Origin: Mycobacterium gordonae
GTDB lineage: Bacteria; Actinomycetota; Actinomycetes; Mycobacteriales; Mycobacteriaceae
Direction: 5' to 3'
DNA length: 64,000 bases
NCBI RefSeq assembly: GCF_002101675.1
Contig: NZ_LQOY01000095.1
Location: forward strand, 1-64,000
The notes beneath the pieces are model-generated. The model made no database searches. It was not told where the DNA came from and saw only the letters and a program-made list of their open reading frames with translations. Positions 10,416 through 20,805 of the stretch are shown here, piece after piece. The position numbers and the translations under genes are program-made. Each line of letters opens with the position of its first letter. The first letter of the stretch is position 1.

Positions 10416-10419
<4 letters not shown>
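9715..10419 (-). CDS. arfC: ArfC-like membrane-anchored protein
   Basis: 234 residues from ATG 10419, which overlaps the arfB stop (ATGA). One N-terminal membrane helix (about residues 6-28) is followed by a long Lys/Pro/Ala-rich linker with repeats of the form TERIPVAK/ATERIPVAR. A conserved C-terminal domain (MPYAPYGAGSMRAN, KGRMDSRLFYSP, AQVWFQDEEFAARAFFTPWR) follows. The ends match M. tuberculosis Rv0901 (ArfC). In M. tuberculosis arfA-arfB-arfC forms an operon needed for rapid ammonia release and growth recovery at acidic pH. The linker looks longer here. The repeat-encoding region could vary in length between strains. Confidence 0.88.
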
Positions 10420-11525
<1,106 letters not shown>

Positions 11526-11537
11526 GGTTGATTCCCC

Positions 11538-12572
11538 CTAGCCGACCACAAGTTCTGCGCGACGGTTCTTGGCACGCCCCTCGGCCGTGTCGTTGCTGGC
11601 TATCGGATTGGCCGAGCCCAGACCTTTGGCAGTGACGCGATCCCGGCTCACGCCGTTGGCGATGAGGAACTCGGCCACCAGGTTGGCCCGCTGAATGCTC
11701 AGCGGAATGTTGATGCCTTCGGCGCTCGCGTTGTCGGTGTAGCCGTTGACCGTGATACGTGCGACCGGGCAGGCCTTGAGCTGGTCGGCCACCCGGAGCA
11801 GGATCTGGGTATCGTCCTGGGTGAGACTCACCCCGTCGGTGCCGAACGCGAGCGGACCTCCGGTCATCTTGTTGAGGACCGCCTGCAGGTCCTTGCATGC
11901 ACCGGGTCCGGGAGGCGGCACGGAGGTACCTGCCTGCGGAATATTCGGGGTGATCTGACCCCTGGCGACGATTGCGTTGGCGACGTTCACCCCGGGCCAC
12001 GCGTTGACCACCGCCCGTTCCACGGCGTCCTTCTGATCGGGGGACGCGGTGCCGCCCAACGTGACGGTGTCCCGCTCGACCTTAAGACTGAAGTCGGGGA
12101 TCGGCGCGCCGGCAGTGAAGACCGGTTCTGCCACGGCGAAGTCGAGGGTGCGCACCAGCGGGTCGATATGAATCTGGTCAACCACACTGACCCCGGGCGC
12201 CGTAAGCGCTTTGAGCGATTTCATCAGCGCCGCCTTGGCGGTGTCGTCCGGGACGTCGCCGATGAGCGTAATGCTGTTGCCGCTGCGGCTGACGGAGAGC
12301 AGCGACAGCGACAGCCGCGGAGCGTTGGACGTGTTCGGCGGACCGCCCGGCGTGGCGGTCAGCGTCGGCAGGTCACCGGTCGGACCGTTGACGCCCATCG
12401 GTCGTTCGTATGCGCCGAATCCGATCATCGCCAACAGCAGCGGAATGACCGTGACACCGATCAACCAGGGCCGGCCCGGCCGCTGACGGTGGTACCTCGG
12501 GGTGAGTTGAGCCTGGTTGATTTGACGGGCGGGCGCCGGCGCTTCGTCCACCCCCACATCTGGACCCACCAT
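11538..12572 (-). CDS. arfA: Outer membrane/periplasmic OmpA-like protein ArfA
   Basis: 344 residues from ATG 12572; the overlapping GTG one codon later fits the AAGGAG site slightly better. It has one membrane helix near residues 33-52 ([23 protein letters not shown]), then two BON-type repeats, and a C-terminal OmpA/MotB peptidoglycan-binding domain ([51 protein letters not shown]). It corresponds to M. tuberculosis Rv0899 (OmpATb/ArfA), first gene of the arfABC operon. It was long called a porin but is better seen as a peptidoglycan-linked sensor or scaffold for acid adaptation. Divergent from the DUF2630-like gene. Confidence 0.93.
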   Translation of the reverse strand: MVGPDVGVDEAPAPARQINQAQLTPRYHRQRPGRPWLIGVTVIPLLLAMIGFGAYERPMGVNGPTGDLPTLTATPGGPPNTSNAPRLSLSLLSVSRSGNSITLIGDVPDDTAKAALMKSLKALTAPGVSVVDQIHIDPLVRTLDFAVAEPVFTAGAPIPDFSLKVERDTVTLGGTASPDQKDAVERAVVNAWPGVNVANAIVARGQITPNIPQAGTSVPPPGPGACKDLQAVLNKMTGGPLAFGTDGVSLTQDDTQILLRVADQLKACPVARITVNGYTDNASAEGINIPLSIQRANLVAEFLIANGVSRDRVTAKGLGSANPIASNDTAEGRAKNRRAELVVG

Positions 12573-12670
12573 CGCTCCTTCACTCAAACCGCCGTTGTTT
12601 GCGCTTCCAGGCGATATGAGCCTACCGAGTCCACATACGATACCGAGGCAACGTGGGGCAGACTGATGTG

Positions 12671-12934
12671 ATGGCCAACGGAAGCAAACCGACGGACAGC
12701 GACGCCCTGGCACATATCCGCGAGCTGGTCGCTCAGGAGAAGGCCCTGCGTGAGCAGGTGCAACACGGCGAGATCTCGACCGACGAGGAACAGGAGCGGT
12801 TGCGCGGCCTGGAAGTCGAACTCGATCAGTGCTGGGACCTGCTTCGGCAGCGCCGGGCGTTGCGCGAAACCGGCGGCGACCCGCGTGAAGCCGCGGTGCG
12901 TCCGGCTGATGAGGTCGAAGGCTACCTCAATTAG
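12671..12934 (+). CDS. Small conserved mycobacterial protein (Rv0898c-like, DUF2630)
   Basis: 87 residues, the size of M. tuberculosis Rv0898c. The sequence is almost entirely charged helix ([45 protein letters not shown]), predicting a helical hairpin or coiled coil. I assign it to DUF2630 from memory. It has no membrane helix or catalytic motif. It starts at ATG 12671 and ends 3 bp before the oxidoreductase gene, so the two are probably co-transcribed. Function is unknown. Confidence 0.85.
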   Translation: MANGSKPTDSDALAHIRELVAQEKALREQVQHGEISTDEEQERLRGLEVELDQCWDLLRQRRALRETGGDPREAAVRPADEVEGYLN

Positions 12935-12937
12935 CGC

Positions 12938-14494
12938 GTGTCAATGGCTGACGCCGATCTCGATGTAGTCATCGTCGGCGGCGGTCACAACGGCCTGGTC
13001 GCCGCCGCCTATCTGGCCCGGGCGGGCCTTCGGGTACGGCTGCTCGAACGATTGCCGCAGATCGGCGGTGCCACCATATCGGCCCAGGTCTTCGACGGTG
13101 TCGACGTCCGGCTGTCGCGCTACTCGTATCTGGTGAGTTTGCTGCCGCCGCGCATTCTCGAGGACCTCGGAGCGGGCGTGCGGCTGGCCAGGCGCCCCTA
13201 CTCGTCCTACACGCCGGACCCGGGTACCTCTGGACGCACCGGCCTGCTGATCGGCTCACCTCACAGCTTCGCCGCCATCGGAGCGGCCGACGATGAGGGC
13301 GGTTTTGCCGCTTTCTACCAGCGCTGCGGGCTGGTGACGCAGCGCCTTTGGCCCACCCTGCTCGAACCCCTGCGCACCCGGCAGCAGGCTCGTCGACTCG
13401 TGGTGGGTGACGGTGATCCCGAGGCGATGGCCGCGTGGCGTGCCATGATCGATGAGCCGATCGGGCACGCCATCACCGACGCCGTCGCCAGCGACGTGGT
13501 TCGTGGGGTCATCGCCACCGACGCGCTGGTGGGTACCTTCGCGCGCCTGGACGACACGTCCCTGCTGCAGAACATCTGCTTCCTGTATCACGTGCTCGGT
13601 GGTGGCACTGGTGACTGGCATGTGCCGATCGGCGGCATGGGTGCAGTGTCCTCGGCCCTGGCCGCCGCGGCCCGCCGCCACGGTGCCGAAATATGCACGG
13701 CCGCTGAGGTTTTCGCGGTCAATCCGGACGGCGAGGTGTCCTACCGCAGCGGCGGGGACGAGCATCGGGTCCGCGGCCGATTCGTCCTGTCCGGTGTCGG
13801 ACCCGCGGTGCTGGCCGGCCTGCTGGGTGAGCCGGTGCCACCGGTGGCGCCGGGTCCACAGGTCAAGGTGAATATGGTGCTGCGCCGGTTGCCTCGCCTG
13901 CGCGACCGGAATGTGACTGCGGAACAGGCCTTCGCCGGCACGTTTCACGTCAATGAGACCTGGTCGCAGCTCGATGCCGGATACCTGCGGGCTGCGGCGG
14001 GCCAGCTGCCGGATCCCTTACCGTGTGAGGCCTACTGCCATTCGCTGACCGACCCGAGCATCGTGTCGCCGGCACTGTCCGGCGTGCAGACCATGACGGT
14101 GTTCGGCTTCCATGCCCCGGTGTCCGGTTCGCCCGAACCGGACCGGTGGCGCGAGCGGCTGGCCGACGCGGTGCTGGCGTCGTTGAATTCCGTTCTGGCC
14201 GAACCCATTCAGGACGTGCTGCTGCCCGACGCACACGGACGCCCGTGCTGGGAAACCACCACCACGCTGGATCTGCAGGACCGGCTGGGGATGACCGCGG
14301 GCAATATCTTCCACGGCGCGCTGTCGTGGCCATTCACCGACGACGACGATCCGCTGGACACCCCGGCGCGTCAGTGGGGCGTGGCCACCGCGCACGACCG
14401 GATCATGCTGTGCGGCTCAGGCGCCCGCCGGGGCGGGGCGGTCTCGGGCATCGGCGGGCACAACGCCGCGATGGCGGTGCTGGCCTCCCTTTAG
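12938..14494 (+). CDS. FAD-dependent oxidoreductase (Rv0897c-like, phytoene-desaturase-type)
   Basis: 518 residues from GTG 12938, with ATG 12944 as alternative. The N-terminal FAD motif is VVIVGGGHNGLVAAAYLARAGLRVRLLE, followed by GGATIS. The C-terminal MLCGSGARRGGAVSGIGGHNAAMAV is the typical flavin-contacting end of phytoene desaturase/NAD(P)-amine oxidoreductase relatives. It matches M. tuberculosis Rv0897c in length, orientation and place. The substrate is unknown, and no carotenoid genes are nearby. A strong bidirectional hairpin separates it from gltA2. Confidence 0.9.
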   Translation: MSMADADLDVVIVGGGHNGLVAAAYLARAGLRVRLLERLPQIGGATISAQVFDGVDVRLSRYSYLVSLLPPRILEDLGAGVRLARRPYSSYTPDPGTSGRTGLLIGSPHSFAAIGAADDEGGFAAFYQRCGLVTQRLWPTLLEPLRTRQQARRLVVGDGDPEAMAAWRAMIDEPIGHAITDAVASDVVRGVIATDALVGTFARLDDTSLLQNICFLYHVLGGGTGDWHVPIGGMGAVSSALAAAARRHGAEICTAAEVFAVNPDGEVSYRSGGDEHRVRGRFVLSGVGPAVLAGLLGEPVPPVAPGPQVKVNMVLRRLPRLRDRNVTAEQAFAGTFHVNETWSQLDAGYLRAAAGQLPDPLPCEAYCHSLTDPSIVSPALSGVQTMTVFGFHAPVSGSPEPDRWRERLADAVLASLNSVLAEPIQDVLLPDAHGRPCWETTTTLDLQDRLGMTAGNIFHGALSWPFTDDDDPLDTPARQWGVATAHDRIMLCGSGARRGGAVSGIGGHNAAMAVLASL

Positions 14495-14520
14495 CTGCGC
14501 GAGCTGGGGGCACCTCCCGC

Positions 14521-14576
14521 GAGCAGACGCTAAGGCCCCCGTTTCGGCGCGGAAACGGGGGCCTTAGCGTCTGCTC
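14521..14576. terminator. Bidirectional terminator hairpin, 25-bp perfect stem
   Basis: Arms at 14521-14545 and 14552-14576 are exact reverse complements with a 6-nt loop. It lies between the convergent oxidoreductase and gltA2 genes. The outer arm GAGCAGACGC recurs at 51536-51595, and in decayed form at 58145-58186. Confidence 0.85.
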
Positions 14577-14584
14577 GGCGGAAA

Positions 14585-15877
14585 TTAGCGACCGTCGATA
14601 CCGACGTAATCGCGCTCGGTGTAGCCGGTGTAGATCTGGCGCGGACGCCCGATCTTGCTGTCACCCTCGTCGTGCATCTCGCGCCAGTGCGCGATCCAGC
14701 CGGGCAGCCGGCCCAGCGCGAACAGCACCGTGAACATCCGCACCGGGAAGCCCAGCGCGCGGTAGATCAGGCCGGTGTAGAAGTCGACGTTCGGGTAGAG
14801 CTTGCGCTCGATGAAGTAATCGTCGGTGAGCGCCGCTTCTTCCAGCTGCTTGGCGATGTCCAGCAGCGGGTCGCCGCCCAGCTTCGCCAGAATCTTGTCG
14901 GCCTGCTCTTTGACGATCCGGGCCCGCGGGTCGTAGTTCTTGTAGACGCGGTGACCGAAGCCCATCAGCTTCACGCCGGCCTCACGGTTCTTGACCTTGC
15001 GGACGAACTCACCCACGTCGTCGCCGCTCTCGCGGATCTGCTCGAGCATTTCGAGCACAGCCTGGTTGGCACCACCGTGCAGCGGACCCCACAGCGCGTT
15101 GATGCCGCCGGAGATCGACGTGAACAGGTTGGCCTGCGAGGACCCAACCAGCCGCACAGTGGACGTCGAACAGTTCTGCTCGTGGTCGGCGTGCAAGATC
15201 AGCAGCATGTCCAGGGCGCGAACCACCTCGGGGTCGGCGTGGTAAGGCTCGGCGGGCAGCCCGAACGTCATCCGCAGGAAGTTCTCCACGAGGGTGAGCG
15301 AGTTGTCCGGGTAGAGGAACGGCTGGCCCACCGACTTCTTGTACGCGTAGGCGGCGATCGTGGGCAGCTTGGCCAGCAGCCGGATCGTGGACAGCTCGAC
15401 CTGGGTGTTGTCGGTGGGGTCCAGCGAATCCGGGTAGTACGCCGACAGCGCGTTGACGGTGCTGGACAGCACCGGCATCGGGTGGGCGTTGCGCGGAAAT
15501 CCGTCGAAGAACCGCTTGAGGTCCTCGTGCAGCATGGTGTGCAGCTGGATGCGCTGGGTAAATTCGGCCAGCTGGTCGGTGGTGGGCAGTTCGCCGTAGA
15601 TCAGCAGGTAGGAGACCTCGATGAACGTGGACTTCTCGGCCAGCTGGTCGATCGGGTAACCGCGGTAGCGCAGGATGCCCGCGTCGCCGTCGATGTAAGT
15701 GATGGCGCTCTTGCAGGACGCGGTGTTGACGAAGCCGTTGTCGAACGTGGTGTGCCCCGTCTTCGACAGCAGCGGACCCAGCGCAATGCCGTCGGCACCT
15801 TCGGTTGCATGGACGACCTTGAGGTCGATCTCGCCCCCCGGGTACTTCAGAGTTGCGGTGTCGTCGGTGTCGCCCAC
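14585..15877 (-). CDS. gltA2: Citrate synthase I
   Basis: 430 residues, one less than M. tuberculosis GltA2 (Rv0896), starting at GTG 15877 behind AAAGGGG. It condenses oxaloacetate and acetyl-CoA in the TCA cycle. Active-site regions: the first catalytic His in [37 protein letters not shown], and the second His in [16 protein letters not shown]. The long N-terminal domain ([10 protein letters not shown], then [11 protein letters not shown]) is that of type II, hexamer-forming citrate synthases. A second citrate synthase gene, citA, lies 8.6 kb downstream. Confidence 0.97.
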   Translation of the reverse strand: MGDTDDTATLKYPGGEIDLKVVHATEGADGIALGPLLSKTGHTTFDNGFVNTASCKSAITYIDGDAGILRYRGYPIDQLAEKSTFIEVSYLLIYGELPTTDQLAEFTQRIQLHTMLHEDLKRFFDGFPRNAHPMPVLSSTVNALSAYYPDSLDPTDNTQVELSTIRLLAKLPTIAAYAYKKSVGQPFLYPDNSLTLVENFLRMTFGLPAEPYHADPEVVRALDMLLILHADHEQNCSTSTVRLVGSSQANLFTSISGGINALWGPLHGGANQAVLEMLEQIRESGDDVGEFVRKVKNREAGVKLMGFGHRVYKNYDPRARIVKEQADKILAKLGGDPLLDIAKQLEEAALTDDYFIERKLYPNVDFYTGLIYRALGFPVRMFTVLFALGRLPGWIAHWREMHDEGDSKIGRPRQIYTGYTERDYVGIDGR

Positions 15878-16069
15878 GAGAACCCCTTTGCGCTCAGGCT
15901 TGATATGGCTGCCCGCCCTAGGTCCGCCATCGGTGCACTAGGTGCGTATAGGTGAAGGTAGTCGTTATCTCGACGGCGTGCCCTCCCGGGGTCGGATCTG
16001 CATGTCAAGCGCCTGACAGAGGACCCCGAACTCTCCTCAACGTGCAGGTTGGCGTCCTATCCTTGGGCA

Positions 16070-19000
16070 ATGACGGGGTGCGGGTCATGCGGTAATGACC
16101 TGCGGGAGCAGGCCAGATTCTGCGACCAGTGCGGCAGTCCCAGGACGTCTATGGGTGACACCGCCAAGTACAAGCAGGTGACGGTGCTGTTCGCCGACGT
16201 GGTGCGCTCCATGGACATCGCGGCCGTGCTCGACCTCGAGCGCCTCCGCGAGGTCATGACCGAGCTCGTACAACGCTCGGCGGCGGTGGCCCAGCGCTAC
16301 GGCGGGACAGTCGAGTACAACGGCGACGGCGTGATGGCCCTGTTCGGCGCACCGGTCGCACTCGAAGATCACGCCCTGCGCGGCTGTCTGGCAGCCCTGG
16401 CCATCCAGCAGGAAGCCACCAGGCTGGCCGCCGAGGTGGCCCGCCGCGACGGCGTAAACCTGCAACTGCGGGTCGGGCTGAACTCGGGTCGCGTCATCGC
16501 CGGCGACATCGCCCTGGGCTACGCCGCGACCGGAGAGACGGTCGGATTCGCGCAACGAATCGAATCGGCGGCGGGCCCGGGTGAGGTGCTCCTGTCGGAG
16601 TCCACCGCGCGACTGGTCGAGCACGCCGCCGTTTTGGGCGAGCCCGACTGGGTGCCGATCAAGGGAGCCGACCAACCGGTGTGTGTGCGCCGGCTGCTTG
16701 CGCTCGGCCGGCGCGACGGCATGCGGGATCGCGCGGAGACCATGCTGGTGGGTCGGCGCTGGGAGATGGCCGCCTTGGACGCCATGGTGCAACGAGCGAT
16801 CGGGGGCCGCGGCGGCGTGGTGACGGTGATGGGAGCACCCGGCATCGGCAAGAGCCGGTTGGCCCGCGAAGTCGCGGCGCTGGCCGCCGAGCGCGGCGTC
16901 GATGTGTACTGGACATTCTGTGAGTCGCACGCCTGCGACGTCTCCTTCGGCGTCGTGGCGCGGCTGTTGCGCGCGGCCAGCGGTGCTACCGACCTCGACG
17001 GCCAGGCTGCCCGCGCCCAGTTGCGGGCCACGGTGCCACCGAATATCAATCAGCAGGACCTGCTGTTGCTCGACGATCTGCTGGGCATCGCCGACCCAGC
17101 GATCCCGCTACCTCAGATCGACCCTGATGCGAGGTGGCGGCGGTTGACGGACCTGGTCAACACCACCTCGCTGGCACGGACTACGCCCGCGCTCTTCGTC
17201 ATCGAGGACGCGCACTGGATCGACGCGGTCAGCGAATCAATGGTGGCCGACTTCCTCACGGTCATACCCCGCACCCCTTCGTTGGTGCTCATCACTTACC
17301 GCCCGGAATACCAGGGAATGCTGACCCGGCTACCCGGCGGCCAATCAATACCGCTTGCGTCCCTTACCGATTCGGACACCGCCGCGCTACTGGACGAACT
17401 ACTGGGATCGGACCCCTCGGTGGGCGACCTGGCACCGGTCATCGCTGAGCGATCTGCAGGCAACCCGTTTTTCACCGAGGAGATGGTGCGCGAGCTGGTG
17501 CAACGCGGTGCGCTGTCCGGTGAGCGTGGCAGCTATGTCTGTTCCACCGGTATCGCTGAGCTCAGCGTGCCGGCCACGGTGCAGGCCGCGATCGCGGCAC
17601 GCATCGATCGACTGGATCCCGGCGCCAGGCAGACGTTGAACGCGGCTTCGGTGATCGGGGCCCGCTTCGAAGCCGACCTGCTCGGCGCCCTCGGCATTCA
17701 GCCGCAAGTCGAAGAGCTGCTGCACACCGAGCTGATCGACCAGGTCCGATTCACCCGCAACGCCGAATACGCCTTCCACCACCCGCTGATCCGGGCCGTG
17801 GCCTATGAATCACAACTGAAGGCCGACCGCGCCGAGTGGCATCGCCGACTGGCGGTTGCCATCGAATCGACCAGCACCGTGACAGCCGAGCAGAACGCCG
17901 CGCTGATCGCCGAACATCTGCAGGCCGCTGGTGACCTGCCCGCGGCGTACACCTGGCACATGCGCGCGGGCGCGTGGTCGGCCAACCTGGACGCCGGCGC
18001 GGCTCGGGTCAGCTGGGAGCGCGCCATCCGCATCGCTGACCTGCTTCCCGCAGACGAACCCGATCACCTGGCAAGGAGGATCGCCCCTCGGACCATGTTG
18101 TGCGCGATCAGCTGGCAGGCGATTCAAGAAACCCGGGGACTTTACGAGGAACTGCGGGAGTTGTGCACGGCGGCCGGCGACAAGGTGTCGCTCGCCATCG
18201 GCATGACCGGGCTGGAAACCGAGCTCATGTTCGCTGCGCAGACGGGTGAGGGGTCACGACTGGCATCCGAACAGATGGCGCTGCTCGCGTCGATCGATGA
18301 TCCGGCCCCGACAATTGGTTTGGCATTCATCGCGTTCAACAACTGGTTCGACGCCGGTGAGTTCGGCGAGATACTGCGATGGTCCCAGACCGTCATCGAA
18401 CTGGCCGACGGCGACCCCGCCAAAGGAGCCGAATTCGGTTTCGGATCACCACTCGCGGCGGCGCTCGCCTGGCGTGGGGTCGCAGGGTGGTGGCTGGGCC
18501 GTCCTGGCTGGCGGCAGGACATCGACGCTGCCTATCTCGCCCGGCAATGCGATCCGACCTCCCAGGCGATGATCGCCTGCTGGACCTACGGGTTGGCGGT
18601 AACCTACGGAGCGCTTCGACCGGATGACGTCACGCTGAACAAGATCACGGCCGCCCTAGAATCCGCCGGGGGGTCCAGCAACGCAGCTCTCAGCATCGTC
18701 AGGTATGGGCTGGCGGCTGCGCTGCTACGTCGGGACACCGAGGCCGACCGCGACCATGGGCTGGAACTGATGATGCACGTCCACGACATGTGGACAAACG
18801 AGCCCATTCCGTTCCTGATCCCGGTCGCTGAGTTGTGGGTCGCGTGGGAACGGGCCCGGCGCGGCGATCCTGACGCCGCCATCCCGGTGATGCGCCACAC
18901 GGTCGACGAGTTGCACAGGGCGGGTCGGCCCTTCTTCGGAGTTCTCGCCAGCGGCATGCTGGTGGAGACACTGATTGAGCGCGGGGCCGACGGCGACAGG

Positions 19001-19261
19001 GCCGAAGCGCACGCGGCGATCGACCAGCTGGAAAACCTGCACGCACATGAAGATTGGGCCATGCGCGAGATCACGCTGCTGCGTCTGCGCATGCTGATGA
19101 CCAAGGCCGAAGGTGACGTCGTCGCCCATCGACACTTGGCGAACCGCTATCGGTCCATGGCGGAATCGCTTGGCTTTGAGGGACACATCGCCTGGGCCGA
19201 GACGGTCATCGCCGGTTCGGATGGCCGAATCCTCAGTGAGACGGTTATCGAGGATTCATAG
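16070..19261 (+). CDS. Zinc-ribbon / class III cyclase-like / AAA ATPase regulatory protein
   Basis: 1063 residues from ATG 16070 (TTG 16049 is possible). An N-terminal zinc ribbon (CGSCGNDL...CDQCGSP) is followed by a class III nucleotidyl cyclase homology domain (about 35-215) and an ATPase domain with P-loop GAPGIGKSRLAREV near 260 and a long helical repeat region. The metal-binding Asp residues are present (FADVV, NGDGVMALFG). The substrate-choosing Lys position is Glu (VEYNGDG), and the transition-state Asn position is Gly (GETVGFAQRIE), with Arg kept. It may therefore be a degenerate or altered-specificity cyclase. It resembles the Rv0890c/Rv0386/Rv1358 group but lacks their C-terminal LuxR helix-turn-helix. 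Confidence 0.88.
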   Translation: MTGCGSCGNDLREQARFCDQCGSPRTSMGDTAKYKQVTVLFADVVRSMDIAAVLDLERLREVMTELVQRSAAVAQRYGGTVEYNGDGVMALFGAPVALEDHALRGCLAALAIQQEATRLAAEVARRDGVNLQLRVGLNSGRVIAGDIALGYAATGETVGFAQRIESAAGPGEVLLSESTARLVEHAAVLGEPDWVPIKGADQPVCVRRLLALGRRDGMRDRAETMLVGRRWEMAALDAMVQRAIGGRGGVVTVMGAPGIGKSRLAREVAALAAERGVDVYWTFCESHACDVSFGVVARLLRAASGATDLDGQAARAQLRATVPPNINQQDLLLLDDLLGIADPAIPLPQIDPDARWRRLTDLVNTTSLARTTPALFVIEDAHWIDAVSESMVADFLTVIPRTPSLVLITYRPEYQGMLTRLPGGQSIPLASLTDSDTAALLDELLGSDPSVGDLAPVIAERSAGNPFFTEEMVRELVQRGALSGERGSYVCSTGIAELSVPATVQAAIAARIDRLDPGARQTLNAASVIGARFEADLLGALGIQPQVEELLHTELIDQVRFTRNAEYAFHHPLIRAVAYESQLKADRAEWHRRLAVAIESTSTVTAEQNAALIAEHLQAAGDLPAAYTWHMRAGAWSANLDAGAARVSWERAIRIADLLPADEPDHLARRIAPRTMLCAISWQAIQETRGLYEELRELCTAAGDKVSLAIGMTGLETELMFAAQTGEGSRLASEQMALLASIDDPAPTIGLAFIAFNNWFDAGEFGEILRWSQTVIELADGDPAKGAEFGFGSPLAAALAWRGVAGWWLGRPGWRQDIDAAYLARQCDPTSQAMIACWTYGLAVTYGALRPDDVTLNKITAALESAGGSSNAALSIVRYGLAAALLRRDTEADRDHGLELMMHVHDMWTNEPIPFLIPVAELWVAWERARRGDPDAAIPVMRHTVDELHRAGRPFFGVLASGMLVETLIERGADGDRAEAHAAIDQLENLHAHEDWAMREITLLRLRMLMTKAEGDVVAHRHLANRYRSMAESLGFEGHIAWAETVIAGSDGRILSETVIEDS

Positions 19262-19434
19262 GTTGGCGGTGCGGGCATGCCTTCCGCCATCCGAACAGGC
19301 CGAATTAGGTAGTCGACTACTCAAGCCAGCAGCCCCGCTTCGGACAAGGCTCAGTGGCGTGATAGCCACTGATTTTTCTGCAGCGGAACGCCACGATGTA
19401 CGGCCCAATCCGACGAGCAGGCGGGTGAACTGAC

Positions 19435-20685
19435 ATGTCATATTTGGTCGCGACGCCTGCGATAATAAGTTCGGCTGCAATGGATTTGGCCTCGATCGAA
19501 TCGGCGCTCGACGCAGCCAACGCGGCCGCGACCGCACAGACCACGGCGTTGCTGGCCGCGGGCGCCGATGAGGTCTCACTGGCGATCGCTGCGCTGTTTT
19601 CCGCCCACGGCGCGCAATATCGGGTGCTCAGCGCGCAGGCAACAGCGTTCCACTCGCAATTCGTACAACTGATGGGCGCGGGAGCGGGGGAATACACCGC
19701 AGCCGAGGCCGCCGCGGCGTCGCCCTTGCAGGCTTTGGAGCAGCAGGTGCTCAACGTGGTCAATGCCCCCACCCAGCTGCTGCTCGGACGTCCGCTGATC
19801 GGGAACGGCGCAAACGGCAAACCGGGAACAGGAGCAGATGGCCAGCCTGGCGGATTACTGGCCGGTAATGGCGGCGCGGGCGGGTCGGGCGGTATCGGCA
19901 AAAACGGCGGTAATGGCGGGGCCGCGGGGCTTTTCGGCAATGGCGGAGCCGGCGGTAATGGCGGGACGTTCGGTGGGGCAGGCGGCAAGGGGGGTTCCGG
20001 TGGCCTCATCTTCGGCAACGGCGGAGCCGGCGGGACGGGCGGTTCGGAAGGCTCGGTCGGTACCGGTGGCGCCGGGGGTTCGGCAGGCCTGTTCGGCAAC
20101 GGCGGCGCAGGAGGCGCCGGCGGCAACCACACCAACGCCGTCGGCGGAGCCGGGGGTGCCGGCGGCGCGGGCGGGATTCTGTTCGGCTCCGGCGGTGCCG
20201 GCGGGGCGGGCGGCTCGATGTCCCCGGCCACTTCCAGCGGTGTCGGCGGCCTCGGCGGTGCTGGCGGTGCCGCCGGCCTGTTCGGATTCGGCGGCACCGG
20301 GGGAACCGGCGGATTCGGCGTCCACGCCGGGGTCGGCGGGCATGGCGGCACCGGCGGAACGCTGGCCGGTGACGGCGGAGATGGCGGCAGCGGCGCCTAC
20401 GGGTTGAATCGCGGCGGCAAAGGCGGAGCCGGCGGCAACGGCGGCCTAGTCATCGGCTCGGGTGGCAATGGCGGCGGCGGTGGCGGAAGCCTCATGGGCG
20501 TCGTTCAGTACGGTGGTGCCGGCGGCGACGGCGGCAACGCGGGACTGGTCGGCAACGGCGGCAACGGCGGCAACGGCGCGGCCGTGGGCAATGTCGCTAC
20601 CGCCGGTGGTCCCGGCGGGTTAGCCGGCCAGGGCGGTCTGTTGCTAGGCGCGGCCGGATCTCCCGGATTGTCGTCGTATCCCTGA
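19435..20685 (+). CDS. PE_PGRS family protein (complete)
   Basis: 416 residues. The first ~100 are a complete PE domain ([70 protein letters not shown]) with the YxxxD/E-type secretion signal region. After a linker ([19 protein letters not shown]) the rest is GGxGG repeats with recurrent Leu-Phe-Gly-Asn-Gly-Gly. It ends [15 protein letters not shown]. It is probably exported by ESX-5 and displayed at the surface. It sits between two large ATPase regulators, a place where I recall no PE_PGRS gene in M. tuberculosis. Confidence 0.94.
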   Translation: MSYLVATPAIISSAAMDLASIESALDAANAAATAQTTALLAAGADEVSLAIAALFSAHGAQYRVLSAQATAFHSQFVQLMGAGAGEYTAAEAAAASPLQALEQQVLNVVNAPTQLLLGRPLIGNGANGKPGTGADGQPGGLLAGNGGAGGSGGIGKNGGNGGAAGLFGNGGAGGNGGTFGGAGGKGGSGGLIFGNGGAGGTGGSEGSVGTGGAGGSAGLFGNGGAGGAGGNHTNAVGGAGGAGGAGGILFGSGGAGGAGGSMSPATSSGVGGLGGAGGAAGLFGFGGTGGTGGFGVHAGVGGHGGTGGTLAGDGGDGGSGAYGLNRGGKGGAGGNGGLVIGSGGNGGGGGGSLMGVVQYGGAGGDGGNAGLVGNGGNGGNGAAVGNVATAGGPGGLAGQGGLLLGAAGSPGLSSYP

Positions 20686-20713
20686 CCTGTGGGTGACGCT
20701 GACCTGTGGGTGA
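20682..20713. repeat. Two 15-bp direct repeats at 3' end of PE_PGRS
   Basis: CTGACCTGTGGGTGA occurs at 20682-20696 and again at 20699-20713, a 17-bp period. The first copy contains the PE_PGRS stop codon. It could mark an insertion footprint or slippage. Confidence 0.7.
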
Positions 20714-20805
20714 TGCGTCGGCGTGCAGCATTGTGACGTGACTAGTCCCATGACACAACGGCTTCCGGATGCGGTATGGCCCAGGCGTGCGCTACGGAGC
20801 CGGCG

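Noticed and set aside
14672..15955. 427-residue plus-strand frame opposite gltA2
   Set aside because: Antisense to a certain citrate synthase; its Arg/Val/Gln-rich composition is typical of a shadow frame.
15987..16028. Nested inverted repeats CGGGGTC/GACCCCG and TGTCA/TGACA before the cyclase-like gene
   Set aside because: The inner and outer pairs are not concentric, so no good hairpin or operator forms; likely chance in GC-rich DNA.
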